Shown here piece after piece: positions 52,962 through 61,237 of a stretch of DNA of 64,000 nucleotides; position 1 is the first letter of the stretch, and each line of letters opens with the position of its first letter. The notes under the pieces are model-generated. The model saw only the letters and a list, made by a program, of their open reading frames with translations. It ran no database searches and was not told the DNA's origin. Source of the DNA: Anderseniella sp039978075 (GTDB taxonomy: Bacteria > Pseudomonadota > Alphaproteobacteria > Rhizobiales > Aestuariivirgaceae); contig JBDWCA010000003.1 of the NCBI GenBank assembly GCA_039978075.1, positions 1 to 64,000 of the forward strand, in the 5' to 3' direction. A program made the position numbers and the translations under genes.

Positions 52962-53428
52962 GGCATGATCCGCAATGAGCCGTCGTGCTGGACATAACCT
53001 GTTATGACCACACCGCTGCTCAGGTTTCTGGCCTGGACCAGTTCTCCGTAAGCCCCTGCCTGAAGCGATTGTGCAACACCGAGAATGGTTATGCCGCCGG
53101 ATTGAAAATACGTCCTGATCGTAGTTCCCGGTTTGACCAGCTTCGGCATAGCCAGAAAAGACGTCAGCACAGGTTTTCCAGCCGGTAGCACGCGGACCGG
53201 GGTTTTGCCGACCATCTGCTCAACATTTTGAACCAGCATTTGCACCGGCTGCAGATAGGCGGGCTTCTGCTTTACCAACAACTGCTCGCTGCTGATTTTA
53301 TCTCCCGGATAAAGGGTCACCGCAGGAACAATCATTTTGTCAGCCGCGCTGGCTACCAGTCCATGTCCTGACACAAACAGTGTCAAACACGCCAATCGAC
53401 CAAAGAAGTGCAGACCCCATCGCATCAT
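52958..53428 (-). CDS. flgA: Flagellar P-ring assembly chaperone FlgA
   Basis: A 156-residue periplasmic protein with signal peptide (about 1-29) and one SAF domain. VLPAGKPVLTSFLAMPKLVKPGTTIRTYFQSGGITILGVAQSLQAGAYGELVQARNLSSGVVITGYV is the conserved core. It assists FlgI assembly. The short form without the extra N-terminal domain is normal for this group. It lies 7 bp after flgG. Confidence 0.93.
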   Translation of the reverse strand: MMRWGLHFFGRLACLTLFVSGHGLVASAADKMIVPAVTLYPGDKISSEQLLVKQKPAYLQPVQMLVQNVEQMVGKTPVRVLPAGKPVLTSFLAMPKLVKPGTTIRTYFQSGGITILGVAQSLQAGAYGELVQARNLSSGVVITGYVQHDGSLRIMP

Positions 53429-53435
53429 CTAATAC

Positions 53436-54227
53436 CTACCGGAGCCCCTGGGTAATGGTGGCTGACATTTCGTCGGCCGCCTGGATAACCTTGGAGTTCA
53501 TTTCATAGGCGCGTTGAGCAGCGATCATTTCGGTTATCTCCTTGACTGCATCAACATTGGAGTTCTCAAGATATCCCTGCCGAATGGTACCGAGACCCGA
53601 ACTTCCAGGCACCCCTGCCGTCGCCTGACCGGAAGACTCATTAGCCCGGAACAAGTTGTCTCCGATCGCCTCCAGGCCTGCATCATTGGCAAAACCAGCA
53701 AGCGAAATCTGACCCAGACTCTGCATTTCAGTCTGCCCCGCGAGTTGCGCGAATACTTCACCGGTGTTGTTGATATGAACTTCCAGCGTTTCAGGCGGAA
53801 CCGTGAAACCGGGCTGAAGAACGAAGCCGTCAATCGTCACCAGCTGACCGTCCGCATCTCGGTTGAAAGCGCCCGCGCGCGTGTAGAGAGTTTCACCATC
53901 CGCCCCCGATATCTGGAACCACCCGCGACCGGTAATGGCCAGATCAAGCTTGTTTGAGGTGCTGGCAAGACCACCTTGCTGATGCAGGTTTCGAACAGCG
54001 GCCGTCTTTACGCCAAGCCCGACATACGCCCCTTCAGGCACAACGGAAAGCCCGGTGCTTCCGGCAATACCCGCAGTGCGTTCATTCTGGTAGAGCAGAT
54101 CGGTGAATTCGGCCCGGGATCTTTTGAAACCGGTTGTGTTTATGTTCGCGACATTATTGGAAATAACTTCCAGATTGGTCTGCTGGGCGTTCATTCCAGT
54201 CGCAGCGATAGCGAGAGCTTTCAACAT
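53436..54227 (-). CDS. flgG: Flagellar distal rod protein FlgG
   Basis: A 263-residue rod protein. LKALAIAATGMNAQQTNLEVISNNVANINTTGFKRSRAEFTDLLYQ is the N-terminal signature. NKLDLAITGRGWFQI is in the middle, and NSNVDAVKEITEMIAAQRAYEMNSKVIQAADEM is near the end. It follows fliE by 10 bp. Confidence 0.97.
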   Translation of the reverse strand: MLKALAIAATGMNAQQTNLEVISNNVANINTTGFKRSRAEFTDLLYQNERTAGIAGSTGLSVVPEGAYVGLGVKTAAVRNLHQQGGLASTSNKLDLAITGRGWFQISGADGETLYTRAGAFNRDADGQLVTIDGFVLQPGFTVPPETLEVHINNTGEVFAQLAGQTEMQSLGQISLAGFANDAGLEAIGDNLFRANESSGQATAGVPGSSGLGTIRQGYLENSNVDAVKEITEMIAAQRAYEMNSKVIQAADEMSATITQGLR

Positions 54228-54237
54228 TGGGGCGTCC

Positions 54238-54546
54238 TCAAATCTGCATTCGTGTGAGTTCGGTGTAAGTCGAGATGACCTTGTCGCGAACAGCCACTGC
54301 CTGCTGCAGCTTGCGTTCGGCTTCCATGATTTTGGTAACCGCGTCCTGGGCGGATGTTTGCCCGCTCACAGCACCAATGGCTGCCGCCTCACTTTCGCGC
54401 AGAGCAGACACAGTAGACGTCGCCATGGACGACATCAGTTTCGAGAAATCCACTTCCGGAGTACCTGTCGCGGAGGCTGGCGACACTGCATTTTGGCTAA
54501 GGCCTGAAACTACGGATGATTGCAGCGGGTTTATGGATGAGATCAT
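54238..54546 (-). CDS. fliE: Flagellar hook-basal body protein FliE
   Basis: A 102-residue protein joining the MS ring to the rod. The C-terminal half ESEAAAIGAVSGQTSAQDAVTKIMEAERKLQQAVAVRDKVISTYTELTRMQI is the family domain, ending in the typical RMQI. It lies between flgC and flgG, the standard order. Confidence 0.93.
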   Translation of the reverse strand: MISSINPLQSSVVSGLSQNAVSPASATGTPEVDFSKLMSSMATSTVSALRESEAAAIGAVSGQTSAQDAVTKIMEAERKLQQAVAVRDKVISTYTELTRMQI

Positions 54547-54550
54547 TTGT

Positions 54551-54970
54551 TTACTTCCTGATTAGCTCGGCAAGCATTGAGAACATCTGTTTGGTCTGCT
54601 TGATGACCTGCAGATCGGCTTCGTAAATACGAGCAGTGTCCTGCATGTCGGCAATCTCAATGATCGGGTTAACGTTCGAAAACTTCACATAGCCCTTCTG
54701 ATCCGCGGCCGGATGGTCAGGTCGAAATTCAACACGGAACGGAGCGTTATCGACTCCAATCTGGGACACTTTTGCGTGGCGCGCACCGCTTTCGATATCG
54801 ACAACCTCGGCAAACGTTACGGTTTTGCGTGCATAGGGATCTGCGCCGGGCGTCTTACCGGTAGAATTGGCGTTTGCCAGGTTCTGCGAGATTATGCGCA
54901 TTCTCTGCGACTGCGTTTCCAGCCCCGACGACGCTGCAATGAGGGATGCACTGAGGGGATCAATCATCAA
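54551..54970 (-). CDS. flgC: Flagellar proximal rod protein FlgC
   Basis: A 139-residue rod protein. DPLSASLIAASSGLETQSQRMRIISQNLANANSTGKTPGADPYARKTVTF is the N-terminal motif; the C-terminus DMQDTARIYEADLQVIKQTKQMFSMLAELIRK is the matching helix. The ATG at 54970 is one base from the flgB stop, and a second ATG follows immediately. Confidence 0.96.
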   Translation of the reverse strand: MMIDPLSASLIAASSGLETQSQRMRIISQNLANANSTGKTPGADPYARKTVTFAEVVDIESGARHAKVSQIGVDNAPFRVEFRPDHPAADQKGYVKFSNVNPIIEIADMQDTARIYEADLQVIKQTKQMFSMLAELIRK

Positions 54971-54971
54971 T

Positions 54972-55352
54972 CTACCCCCTCAAACCGGACAACAGCATGT
55001 CGTGGAATGCTCGTGTCACATTGACATTCATTGAGAACGCCCGGCTTACCTGGCCCGCCTTCAACATTTCCTGTTCAAGCGAGACGGAGTTTCCAGAGTG
55101 TGAAATCTCCCATGAAGCCTGCTTTGAAGTCGATTTGTCAGGCGAGAAACCTCCGCGGCTGGAAATATGATTTGCGTCGGTGGCAGCCAGGGAGATCGGC
55201 GCCTCCTTCATGACCGCGTCAAACGACGGAACATCAGCGCTGCGATAGCCCGGCGTTGCAGCATTGGCCACATTCATCGCGATAGCCGCTTGTCGCGTTG
55301 ACAACCAGTCGCGCTGTTGCGCAGCTAAACTCAGCAGGTAGATTTCGCTCAT
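54972..55352 (-). CDS. flgB: Flagellar proximal rod protein FlgB
   Basis: A 126-residue rod protein. LSLAAQQRDWLSTRQAAIAMNVANAATPGYRSADVPSFDAVM is the rod signature; the C-terminus VSLEQEMLKAGQVSRAFSMNVNVTRAFHDMLLSGLRG is typical FlgB. A GAGG site lies eight to nine bases before the ATG at 55352. It starts the flgB-to-fliP operon. Confidence 0.95.
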   Translation of the reverse strand: MSEIYLLSLAAQQRDWLSTRQAAIAMNVANAATPGYRSADVPSFDAVMKEAPISLAATDANHISSRGGFSPDKSTSKQASWEISHSGNSVSLEQEMLKAGQVSRAFSMNVNVTRAFHDMLLSGLRG

Positions 55353-55446
55353 GATCCATGACCTCAATTGCACTATTGAGGAGGCTATAGAATCTAACTT
55401 GTCCGAAGCTGGTGACTGGCGACAGGGATCATCAGACCATGACTGA

Positions 55447-55468
55447 CTGAGCGGTCTCGCTCAGACCG
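55447..55468. repeat. Interlocked inverted repeats after the flhB-linked gene
   Basis: CTGAGCG/CGCTCAG (55447-55453 with 55458-55464, loop GTCT) overlaps CGGTCT/AGACCG (55452-55457 with 55463-55468). Only one hairpin can form at a time. They span the stop codon of the preceding minus-strand gene, in the 108-bp gap before flgB. They probably mark the end of the motA-to-flhB transcript. Confidence 0.5.
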
Positions 55469-55934
55469 CAGACTTGTTGATGCGGCTGTCCTTCAACGCC
55501 ATTTTCAAGGCATTTGTATTGGTCGCGATATCACCTGCATGATCAGTGAATACGATCTGGTCAAGCTCGACACTGCCGTCCTTGCCGTCCAGCAACAAAC
55601 GGAACTGTGCGTTCACGTCCTGATGGCAAAACTCCATGTCGAGACTGATTTTCATCTCGGCGGCCCAGTCCACGTAGCATTCCGCGCCATAGCCGAATTT
55701 GAAAGCACCTGGTTTGAAATGCATTTCCAGGGATGAATCAATGATATCGTTCAGGTTTGCATACCGCTCCAGTCGAATGTAAGCGATCAGGTCTGCGGGA
55801 TCGACCAGGCCCATCTCAGCGACGAAGCTGCGAATAGCATCCGATATCAATGCCTCTCTCGTGCCTAGCAACTCGCTCATAGGGTCATGCCGTTTTACTG
55901 TTTCCATGATTTCAAGACTACTACTACTACTCAT
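55461..55934 (-). CDS. Uncharacterised flagellar-operon protein downstream of flhB
   Basis: A 157-residue soluble protein without signal peptide or membrane helix. The first half is helical (SELLGTREALISDAIRSFVAEMGLVDPADLIAYIRLERYANLNDIIDSSLEM); the second half looks beta-rich (KISLDMEFCHQDVNAQFRLLLDGKDGSVELDQIVF). It overlaps flhB by 8 bp, so translation is coupled to an export-gate gene. I do not recognise the family. A regulatory or chaperone role in assembly is plausible from position only. Confidence 0.8.
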   Translation of the reverse strand: MSSSSSLEIMETVKRHDPMSELLGTREALISDAIRSFVAEMGLVDPADLIAYIRLERYANLNDIIDSSLEMHFKPGAFKFGYGAECYVDWAAEMKISLDMEFCHQDVNAQFRLLLDGKDGSVELDQIVFTDHAGDIATNTNALKMALKDSRINKSAV

Positions 55935-57006
55935 CTTTAGACCTGTTCTCGAGCCCATAAACAAAATGCAGCAGTTCAGCCACTGCGTGATAAAATTCCG
56001 CAGGTATCATCTGTGAAACCTCTACAGCAGCGTACAGAGCTCTTGCAAGGCTTTTGCTTTCCACTACCGGCACACCGTTTTCCTTGCCAATTTCCCTGAT
56101 TTTCAATGCGATAAGGTCTTTACCCTTGGCAACGACAACGGGGGCAATATCGACGCCGGACTGGTATCGCACGGCCACTGAATAGTGAGTGGGATTGGCA
56201 ACGATGAACGTAGCGGTAGGCACATCGGACATCATCCGGTGTCGTTTTCTGTCACGTTGCAGAGAGCGCAACCGGGCCTTGACGATCGGATCGCCGTCGG
56301 CCTGCTTGATCTCATCCTTGACTTCCTGCTTGGTCATGCGCAGGTCAAACCGCCATTTGTGGCGAGACCATGCATAGTCGGCCATTACTATGGCCAGCGA
56401 CGCCAGCATGACACCGACAAACAGCTTGGCGCATAATTCGAGCACGAAGCCCGGAATGGAACCGGCCGGCAGCAACATGCTGTTCACAATCCTGCCGGTC
56501 TCTACCTTCAGGACAAAGGTGCAAACAGAGATGACGATGGTGATTTTCCCGAGCGCCTTCAGCAGCTCAACAAGACCGGCCTTGCCAAATATACGTTTCC
56601 ACCCCTGTGCGATGGAAATGCGCGAAGCCTGAGGCCTCACTCGCTCCAAAATAAGTGCTATGGGATTTTGCGCCATGCTTGCGGCAATACCTGCCAGTGA
56701 AAGCAGCAACAATGGCGGCAGCATGAGTTCGCCTGCCTTGCCCACAAAATAGGTCATGACGTTAATTGCATCGGCAGAATTCGAAAGCTTGATGACGTCT
56801 ATGTGGACAAAGGCATGCTTGAGATTGCTGGTGAGCCCAAAGGTGCTCTGGGTCGCCATGAACATCAGGATACAGGTTGCACCCAACAACGACGATAGGG
56901 TCGCCAGCTCTCTGGATTGAGGCGTGTTGCCCTTCTCGATAGCATCGCGTTGCTTCTTTTCGGTGGCATCTTCGGTTTTGCTGTCTTCATCGGGTTTCTC
57001 AGACAT
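55927..57006 (-). CDS. flhB: Flagellar export switch protein FlhB
   Basis: A 359-residue export-gate protein. The N-terminal DEDSKTEDATEKKQRDAIEKGNTPQSREL is the conserved opening. Four membrane helices lie at about 36-210, and the C-terminal cytoplasmic domain has the self-cleavage site N271-P-T-H274. Cleavage there changes export from hook to filament substrates together with FliK. It follows fliG by 18 bp. Confidence 0.97.
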   Translation of the reverse strand: MSEKPDEDSKTEDATEKKQRDAIEKGNTPQSRELATLSSLLGATCILMFMATQSTFGLTSNLKHAFVHIDVIKLSNSADAINVMTYFVGKAGELMLPPLLLLSLAGIAASMAQNPIALILERVRPQASRISIAQGWKRIFGKAGLVELLKALGKITIVISVCTFVLKVETGRIVNSMLLPAGSIPGFVLELCAKLFVGVMLASLAIVMADYAWSRHKWRFDLRMTKQEVKDEIKQADGDPIVKARLRSLQRDRKRHRMMSDVPTATFIVANPTHYSVAVRYQSGVDIAPVVVAKGKDLIALKIREIGKENGVPVVESKSLARALYAAVEVSQMIPAEFYHAVAELLHFVYGLENRSKDE

Positions 57007-57024
57007 TTCGTCTCAGATGGAATA

Positions 57025-58047
57025 TCAGGCCACCTGCTCCCGAACTGGAAGTGAAATAGTGCCATCAGCAGCAAGCGACAGCGCGGTTTTTGCGATTTCA
57101 CGTTGTGCAGCCGCAACCGCGTCGTCCTTTGGCGTCGCTGACTGAAGCTCACCCTCAATCATCCGGCGGGATCGGGCAGACAACGATGACAACAGCAATT
57201 GCTGGAATTCTGCCGAACTGCCATGCAGTGCAGTGGTTAGCTTCTCAGCATCCACTGTACCGAGCAGGACAGAGCGGTTGTCCTCGTCCAGCTTTTCAAT
57301 GTCAGCAAAGCTAAACAGGAACTTGCTCAGTTCCACAGCCTCTTCCGGCTCGGACGAACTCAGCTCGTCGATAACCGTTTTGGCGTCATCACCGCTCATC
57401 GCATTTATAATGCCGGCAATCTCTTTTCGCTTGAGCGTCTTGCCTGCGCTGCCATCATCACTCAGCAGTTCGGTACGCGCAATTTCCTCCAGCAGTTCCA
57501 TCGCCATTGGAGACAAGGGCTGCAATATCAGCATGCGGCGCAGGATCTCGCTTCGATGTTGCTTGTTCAGAAGGGAAATAACGCTTGAAGCCTGCTCACG
57601 ATCCATGGCGTTCAGGATTGCTGCCGATGTCTGGACCTGCTCATTATTCAACAAATCAGCTATCCGGGTGGTACTTACGGACTCTAAACGATCCCACACA
57701 GAGCGCTCCACCTCTTCTGAGGTATCCGCGACGGGTGCAGGCAGCGCGCCATCGGCTTCCAGCTTGGCTGCCATCTCCTCCGGTATCACTTCAGAGAGCA
57801 AGGCCATAACCTCCTGTTCAGTACCCAAAAACTTGACCCCCTGACCATAAAGCTCACTGAAACTGTCAATCATTTCGTCAATTTCAGCTCGAGAGACGTT
57901 GTTCAGCAGACTTGCACTTGCAACGACCGCCCTCACCTCTTCAAAGCTGAGCTTGCCGATCAATTTCGCAGCAACAGGCTTGCCGATGCACAACAGCATC
58001 AAAGCTGCCTTCACACCGCCCCCTAAATTCGGCTTTGTCCCGGTCAT
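57025..58047 (-). CDS. fliG: Flagellar motor switch protein FliG
   Basis: A 340-residue C-ring protein. It has the N, middle and C domains. AALMLLCIGKPVAAKLIGKLSFEEVRAVVASASLL is the N-terminal region that binds FliF. ILQPLSPMAMELLEEIARTELL is in the middle, and VELSKFLFSFADIEKLDEDNRSVLLGTVDAEKLTTALHGSSAEFQQLLLSSLSARSRRMIEGEL holds the charged torque helix. It transmits torque from MotA to the rotor. Confidence 0.96.
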   Translation of the reverse strand: MTGTKPNLGGGVKAALMLLCIGKPVAAKLIGKLSFEEVRAVVASASLLNNVSRAEIDEMIDSFSELYGQGVKFLGTEQEVMALLSEVIPEEMAAKLEADGALPAPVADTSEEVERSVWDRLESVSTTRIADLLNNEQVQTSAAILNAMDREQASSVISLLNKQHRSEILRRMLILQPLSPMAMELLEEIARTELLSDDGSAGKTLKRKEIAGIINAMSGDDAKTVIDELSSSEPEEAVELSKFLFSFADIEKLDEDNRSVLLGTVDAEKLTTALHGSSAEFQQLLLSSLSARSRRMIEGELQSATPKDDAVAAAQREIAKTALSLAADGTISLPVREQVA

Positions 58048-58079
58048 TGGATTTGACAGTCTCGAAATTGATCCAGCTA

Positions 58080-58427
58080 TTAGGTTTGTTCCAAGCCTGA
58101 GCCATCTGTCAGTTCTTTAACCAACATACCCAGTCTGGATGTCTGCTGGTCAATCACCACTATCTCGCCGCGCGCCATGACACGTCCATTTGCGACCAGT
58201 TCAACCAGATCATCCAGCTGTGCGTTCATATCGACCTGCTTGCCCGGCGTCAGTTTCATCAGTTCCTCAACCGACATGCGCATATTGCCCAGAACAACCT
58301 GGACCTTGACCGGGATCTTCATGATCCTGGAGTGACCGGTGCTGTCATCGCTGGCCCTGGCAACCAGAGCAGTTTCAACCTCGGATCGGTTTTCAGCCTG
58401 AGTTTCAGTTGAAGTTTCTGTGGTCAT
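58080..58427 (-). CDS. fliN: Flagellar motor switch protein FliN
   Basis: A 115-residue C-ring protein with a SpoA domain. MKIPVKVQVVLGNMRMSVEELMKLTPGKQVDMNAQLDDLVELVANGRVMARGEIVVIDQQTSRLGMLVKEL is the conserved domain; the first 35 residues are acidic and variable. I prefer the ATG at 58427 (GAGG 11 bases upstream) over an upstream TTG at 58463 that would overlap the preceding gene by 4 bp. Confidence 0.93.
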   Translation of the reverse strand: MTTETSTETQAENRSEVETALVARASDDSTGHSRIMKIPVKVQVVLGNMRMSVEELMKLTPGKQVDMNAQLDDLVELVANGRVMARGEIVVIDQQTSRLGMLVKELTDGSGLEQT

Positions 58428-58459
58428 CTGCAGATTTACCTCTGTCTCTTCGGCGTGTA

Positions 58460-59095
58460 TCAATTCGCCTGGCGCGCGAGATGGTCACCAAGCGTGACAA
58501 CCTTGCGGCCGGGTTGCGTTTCAAAATGTCGTTCCATGCGTGAGTGCGACGTGCCTACGCCCTGCAGGTTCTCGACCGGTGCCAGCCGCAAACCCGAACG
58601 ATTATTTTCCGGGTTATGGTGGTTCCCGTTAGGCCGTGACCCCGATCCATACCCAGCAGCACCGCCTGCATGATCCCGGCTCGCGAGAAATGGTTCGCGG
58701 CGATCGCCAGAAGAAATTGCGCCGCTGAGGTCTGCAATGCATCTGGTCACCTGCACCTGCTGATGAGACAGGTTGTGACACTGGCGGGTCAGGGTATCGA
58801 GCTGGTCTGCCAATGAGATATCCTTGTTGGTAACCTGCCAGCGCATGTCATCTGCAACGCTGCGCAAATAGCCGATACTGTCATTCAGGACCCTGGGTTG
58901 GGCATCATAGTGAGTTGCAAGATCGCCAAGTTTACGATCAAAGCCTTCGAGAATTTGACGGTTTGACTGACACTGCTTGACGACCTGCCGGTGCGCCTTG
59001 CTCATGTTCAGCAACCAGCAGACTATGAAAATGGCAAACAAGACCATCAAAACTGCCGTAATCGAGAGAATTATTTCAAGGTATAGTACGGTCAA
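58460..59095 (-). CDS. Uncharacterised membrane-anchored coiled-coil protein between fliM and fliN
   Basis: A 211-residue protein with one N-terminal membrane helix (about 5-30), then a charged helical region (KAHRQVVKQCQSNRQILEGFDRKLGDLATHY and SLADQLDTLTRQCHNLSHQQVQVTRCIADL). The tail is hydrophilic and low-complexity, rich in Gly, Asn and Arg. The start is a TTG one base after the fliM stop, with GAGGCGG upstream; no ATG precedes the membrane helix. The layout suggests a structural or stabilising role at the C ring or stators, by position only. I do not recognise the family. Confidence 0.75.
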   Translation of the reverse strand: MTVLYLEIILSITAVLMVLFAIFIVCWLLNMSKAHRQVVKQCQSNRQILEGFDRKLGDLATHYDAQPRVLNDSIGYLRSVADDMRWQVTNKDISLADQLDTLTRQCHNLSHQQVQVTRCIADLSGAISSGDRREPFLASRDHAGGAAGYGSGSRPNGNHHNPENNRSGLRLAPVENLQGVGTSHSRMERHFETQPGRKVVTLGDHLARQAN

Positions 59096-59096
59096 T

Positions 59097-59999
59097 TCAG
59101 TTCACCGCCTCAGCTTTCAGAAAGTCAGAGACCTTCAGGACATAATGTTCCTCTGTCTGGTTCAGGAACCCGTTGAACAGCTTGACACCCTCCACCTGCA
59201 CCTGCACTTCCTGCCCCAAACAAAAACCCAGTTCGTGTACCTGTCCAAGCTGCAGATTTGCTATTTCACCAAGCGTCATTTCCTCTTCCTGAAGAATGAC
59301 CTCCAGCTTGACACCGGTGCGCTGTACCTCGCGACGCAAAGCGAGCAAACCTGCCTGGCGTGGAACGCCGGCCTGTGCTGCGTCAGCTTTCTGGCAACAG
59401 GTCTCAGAGACAAAAACATCAATAACCCCCTTGCCATGGGCCAGTTGCAGGTCAAACCTCACCCGCACACCATCCAGATCCCGAACTTCAGGGCTGTCCA
59501 GATACTCCGGGGAGGCCTGCAACACCTGCGGCATGCGCTTGGCCAGAGCGCCTTCGAAATGAGGCAGCAATTCAGCCAGAACGATTTCGGCAACGCACTT
59601 GCCCACCGCAAGCTCTCCCTTGCCGACGACCAGTTCACCATCACTTTCAACGGCAGCCCGCGAGGCACCAAAAGCACAGTTTGCGAAGGCAACCAATGCA
59701 TCGGCAGGCACTCCGATCAGGCAGGCCTGATGGTCTTCCAGACCGCGCATCGTATAAATCAGCGAAGGGTCGGAGTAACTGGCTCGAAAATCGGTCATGG
59801 CCACCGGCTCCGCTGTGCCAGGCAACAGTTTTCCAACTTCCGGGAACAGATTTTCAAGACTGGATTTCAGGGGCTTGCTGGAATGAACCGCGGCTTTTCC
59901 AAAATTGACGATAATATCCTGGGCTTCAGATACGTTGCGCAACAGAACTGACAACGAACCCGACCGGCTTTCTGGTTCCTGGCCCTCCGACATATTCAT
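59097..59999 (-). CDS. fliM: Flagellar motor switch protein FliM
   Basis: A 300-residue switch protein. The middle domain (about 45-200) and the C-terminal SpoA domain (about 220-295, including VILQEEEMTLGEIANLQLGQVHELGF) are visible. The N-terminus lacks an obvious CheY-binding LSQxEIDALL motif, as in other rhizobial FliM proteins. Its ATG overlaps the motA stop by one base (TAATG). It is a divergent FliM, so the call leans partly on context. Confidence 0.88.
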   Translation of the reverse strand: MNMSEGQEPESRSGSLSVLLRNVSEAQDIIVNFGKAAVHSSKPLKSSLENLFPEVGKLLPGTAEPVAMTDFRASYSDPSLIYTMRGLEDHQACLIGVPADALVAFANCAFGASRAAVESDGELVVGKGELAVGKCVAEIVLAELLPHFEGALAKRMPQVLQASPEYLDSPEVRDLDGVRVRFDLQLAHGKGVIDVFVSETCCQKADAAQAGVPRQAGLLALRREVQRTGVKLEVILQEEEMTLGEIANLQLGQVHELGFCLGQEVQVQVEGVKLFNGFLNQTEEHYVLKVSDFLKAEAVN

Positions 60000-60880
60000 T
60001 ACGCAGCCTCAGCAACAGCCGGACCTGGGCCGGTTGCAGCTGTTTCCTGCTCAACCAGTTCAAGGGACGGGCGTTGGTATGAGGGAATGGTTTTGCGGCC
60101 ATGCTCAATCGCGACCTGTGGCATTGCACCGTTCATAAACGCCAGAAGTGACTGCTTGACCAGAATATAGAGACGCAACTGCTTTCCACGTATCATCTTG
60201 ATGTTGTTGGCGATCGGGCTGACAACTGCATATGAGAAGAAAATGCCGGCAAATGTGCCAACCAGCGCCGCGCCAATCAGCTTGCCCAGCAATTCAGGAG
60301 ACTGATCCAGCGCACCCATTGCCTTGATCACCCCCAGGACAGCCGCAACGATCCCCAGGGCGGGCAGGCCTTCTGACATTGTCACCATCGAGTTGTAGGG
60401 TTTCAGTTTTTCATAGTTGATGGTGTGAATTTCTTCATCCATCAGGGCTTCGATTTCATGGGTGCGCGCATTGCCGATGATGATCAGGCGGCAGTAGTCA
60501 CAGATGAAGGTGACAAGGTTTTTATTGGCCAGCAGCTTGGGATAGGGAGCAAACAGGTCTGATGAGTCCGGATCGTCGATATGCTCTTCAACCTTGTTCG
60601 CAGGCAATTGCCGCAGAGCCCGCATAAGCGAGTTCAAGACTGCAAGCAGATCAAGGTAGTCCCGCTCTTTGGGCCCTGCATTCTTGATCACTTCCGCGCA
60701 GGCCTTACCGGTGTCTTTTATGGTGGCCATTGGATTGGCTACGATGAATGTGCCAAGCGCAGAGCCGCAGATGATCACATATTCCCATGGTTGCCAGATC
60801 ACCATGACGTGCCCGCCCATGGCAGCAAAACCACCCAACACGCAGCCAAGGGTGACAACCAATCCGATCACAATAGTCAT
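59999..60880 (-). CDS. motA: Stator protein MotA
   Basis: A 293-residue stator subunit with four membrane helices. The first starts MTIVIGLVVTLGCVLGGFAAMGGH; VMVIWQPWEYVIICGSALGTFIVANP follows. The conserved SEGLPALGIVAAVLGVIKAMG and GKLIGAALVGTFAGIFFSYAVVSPIANNIK are the third and fourth helices. It works with MotB encoded 15 kb away. It is the first gene of the motA-fliM-orf-fliN-fliG-flhB-orf operon. Confidence 0.97.
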   Translation of the reverse strand: MTIVIGLVVTLGCVLGGFAAMGGHVMVIWQPWEYVIICGSALGTFIVANPMATIKDTGKACAEVIKNAGPKERDYLDLLAVLNSLMRALRQLPANKVEEHIDDPDSSDLFAPYPKLLANKNLVTFICDYCRLIIIGNARTHEIEALMDEEIHTINYEKLKPYNSMVTMSEGLPALGIVAAVLGVIKAMGALDQSPELLGKLIGAALVGTFAGIFFSYAVVSPIANNIKMIRGKQLRLYILVKQSLLAFMNGAMPQVAIEHGRKTIPSYQRPSLELVEQETAATGPGPAVAEAA

Positions 60881-61020
60881 TCTGAAGTTTCCTCCTCAAG
60901 TCAGGAAGATAACTTCGCCAGCTTGCGCGAGACTGGCCATGCGCCGGAGTTTTCCGACTTGATTGGCATGAAAATTGCTTTGTTTAGCCAACACGATTGA
61001 ACAGTGCTGCAAAACAGGAC

Positions 61021-61227
61021 ATGGATGTGAGAGTCTACTGGCGACATAAGAGTATCGATGCGCTCAGCTCTTCGGAGTTAAGGACGGCGATCGAAGAATT
61101 GCTCTGCAACAACAGCGCGCATGGTGGTCAACACGGATCAAACGACCTGTTTGCAGGCCTGGCAATCGGTATTGTTCTTGGCGGAGTAATCACCACCATA
61201 GCCGCCATCCCTGTTTTGGCATTTTAA
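61021..61227 (+). CDS. Small membrane protein, hypothetical
   Basis: A 68-residue protein with a soluble, polar N-terminal half (VYWRHKSIDALSSSELRTAIEELL) and one C-terminal membrane helix (LFAGLAIGIVLGGVITTIAAIPVLAF). It is a plausible gene because of the coherent helix-plus-membrane pattern and an AGGA site close to the ATG. The spacing is short. It is divergent from motA and convergent with the GGDEF gene. I do not recognise the family. Confidence 0.5.
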   Translation: MDVRVYWRHKSIDALSSSELRTAIEELLCNNSAHGGQHGSNDLFAGLAIGIVLGGVITTIAAIPVLAF

Positions 61228-61237
61228 TCGGCTTTGC

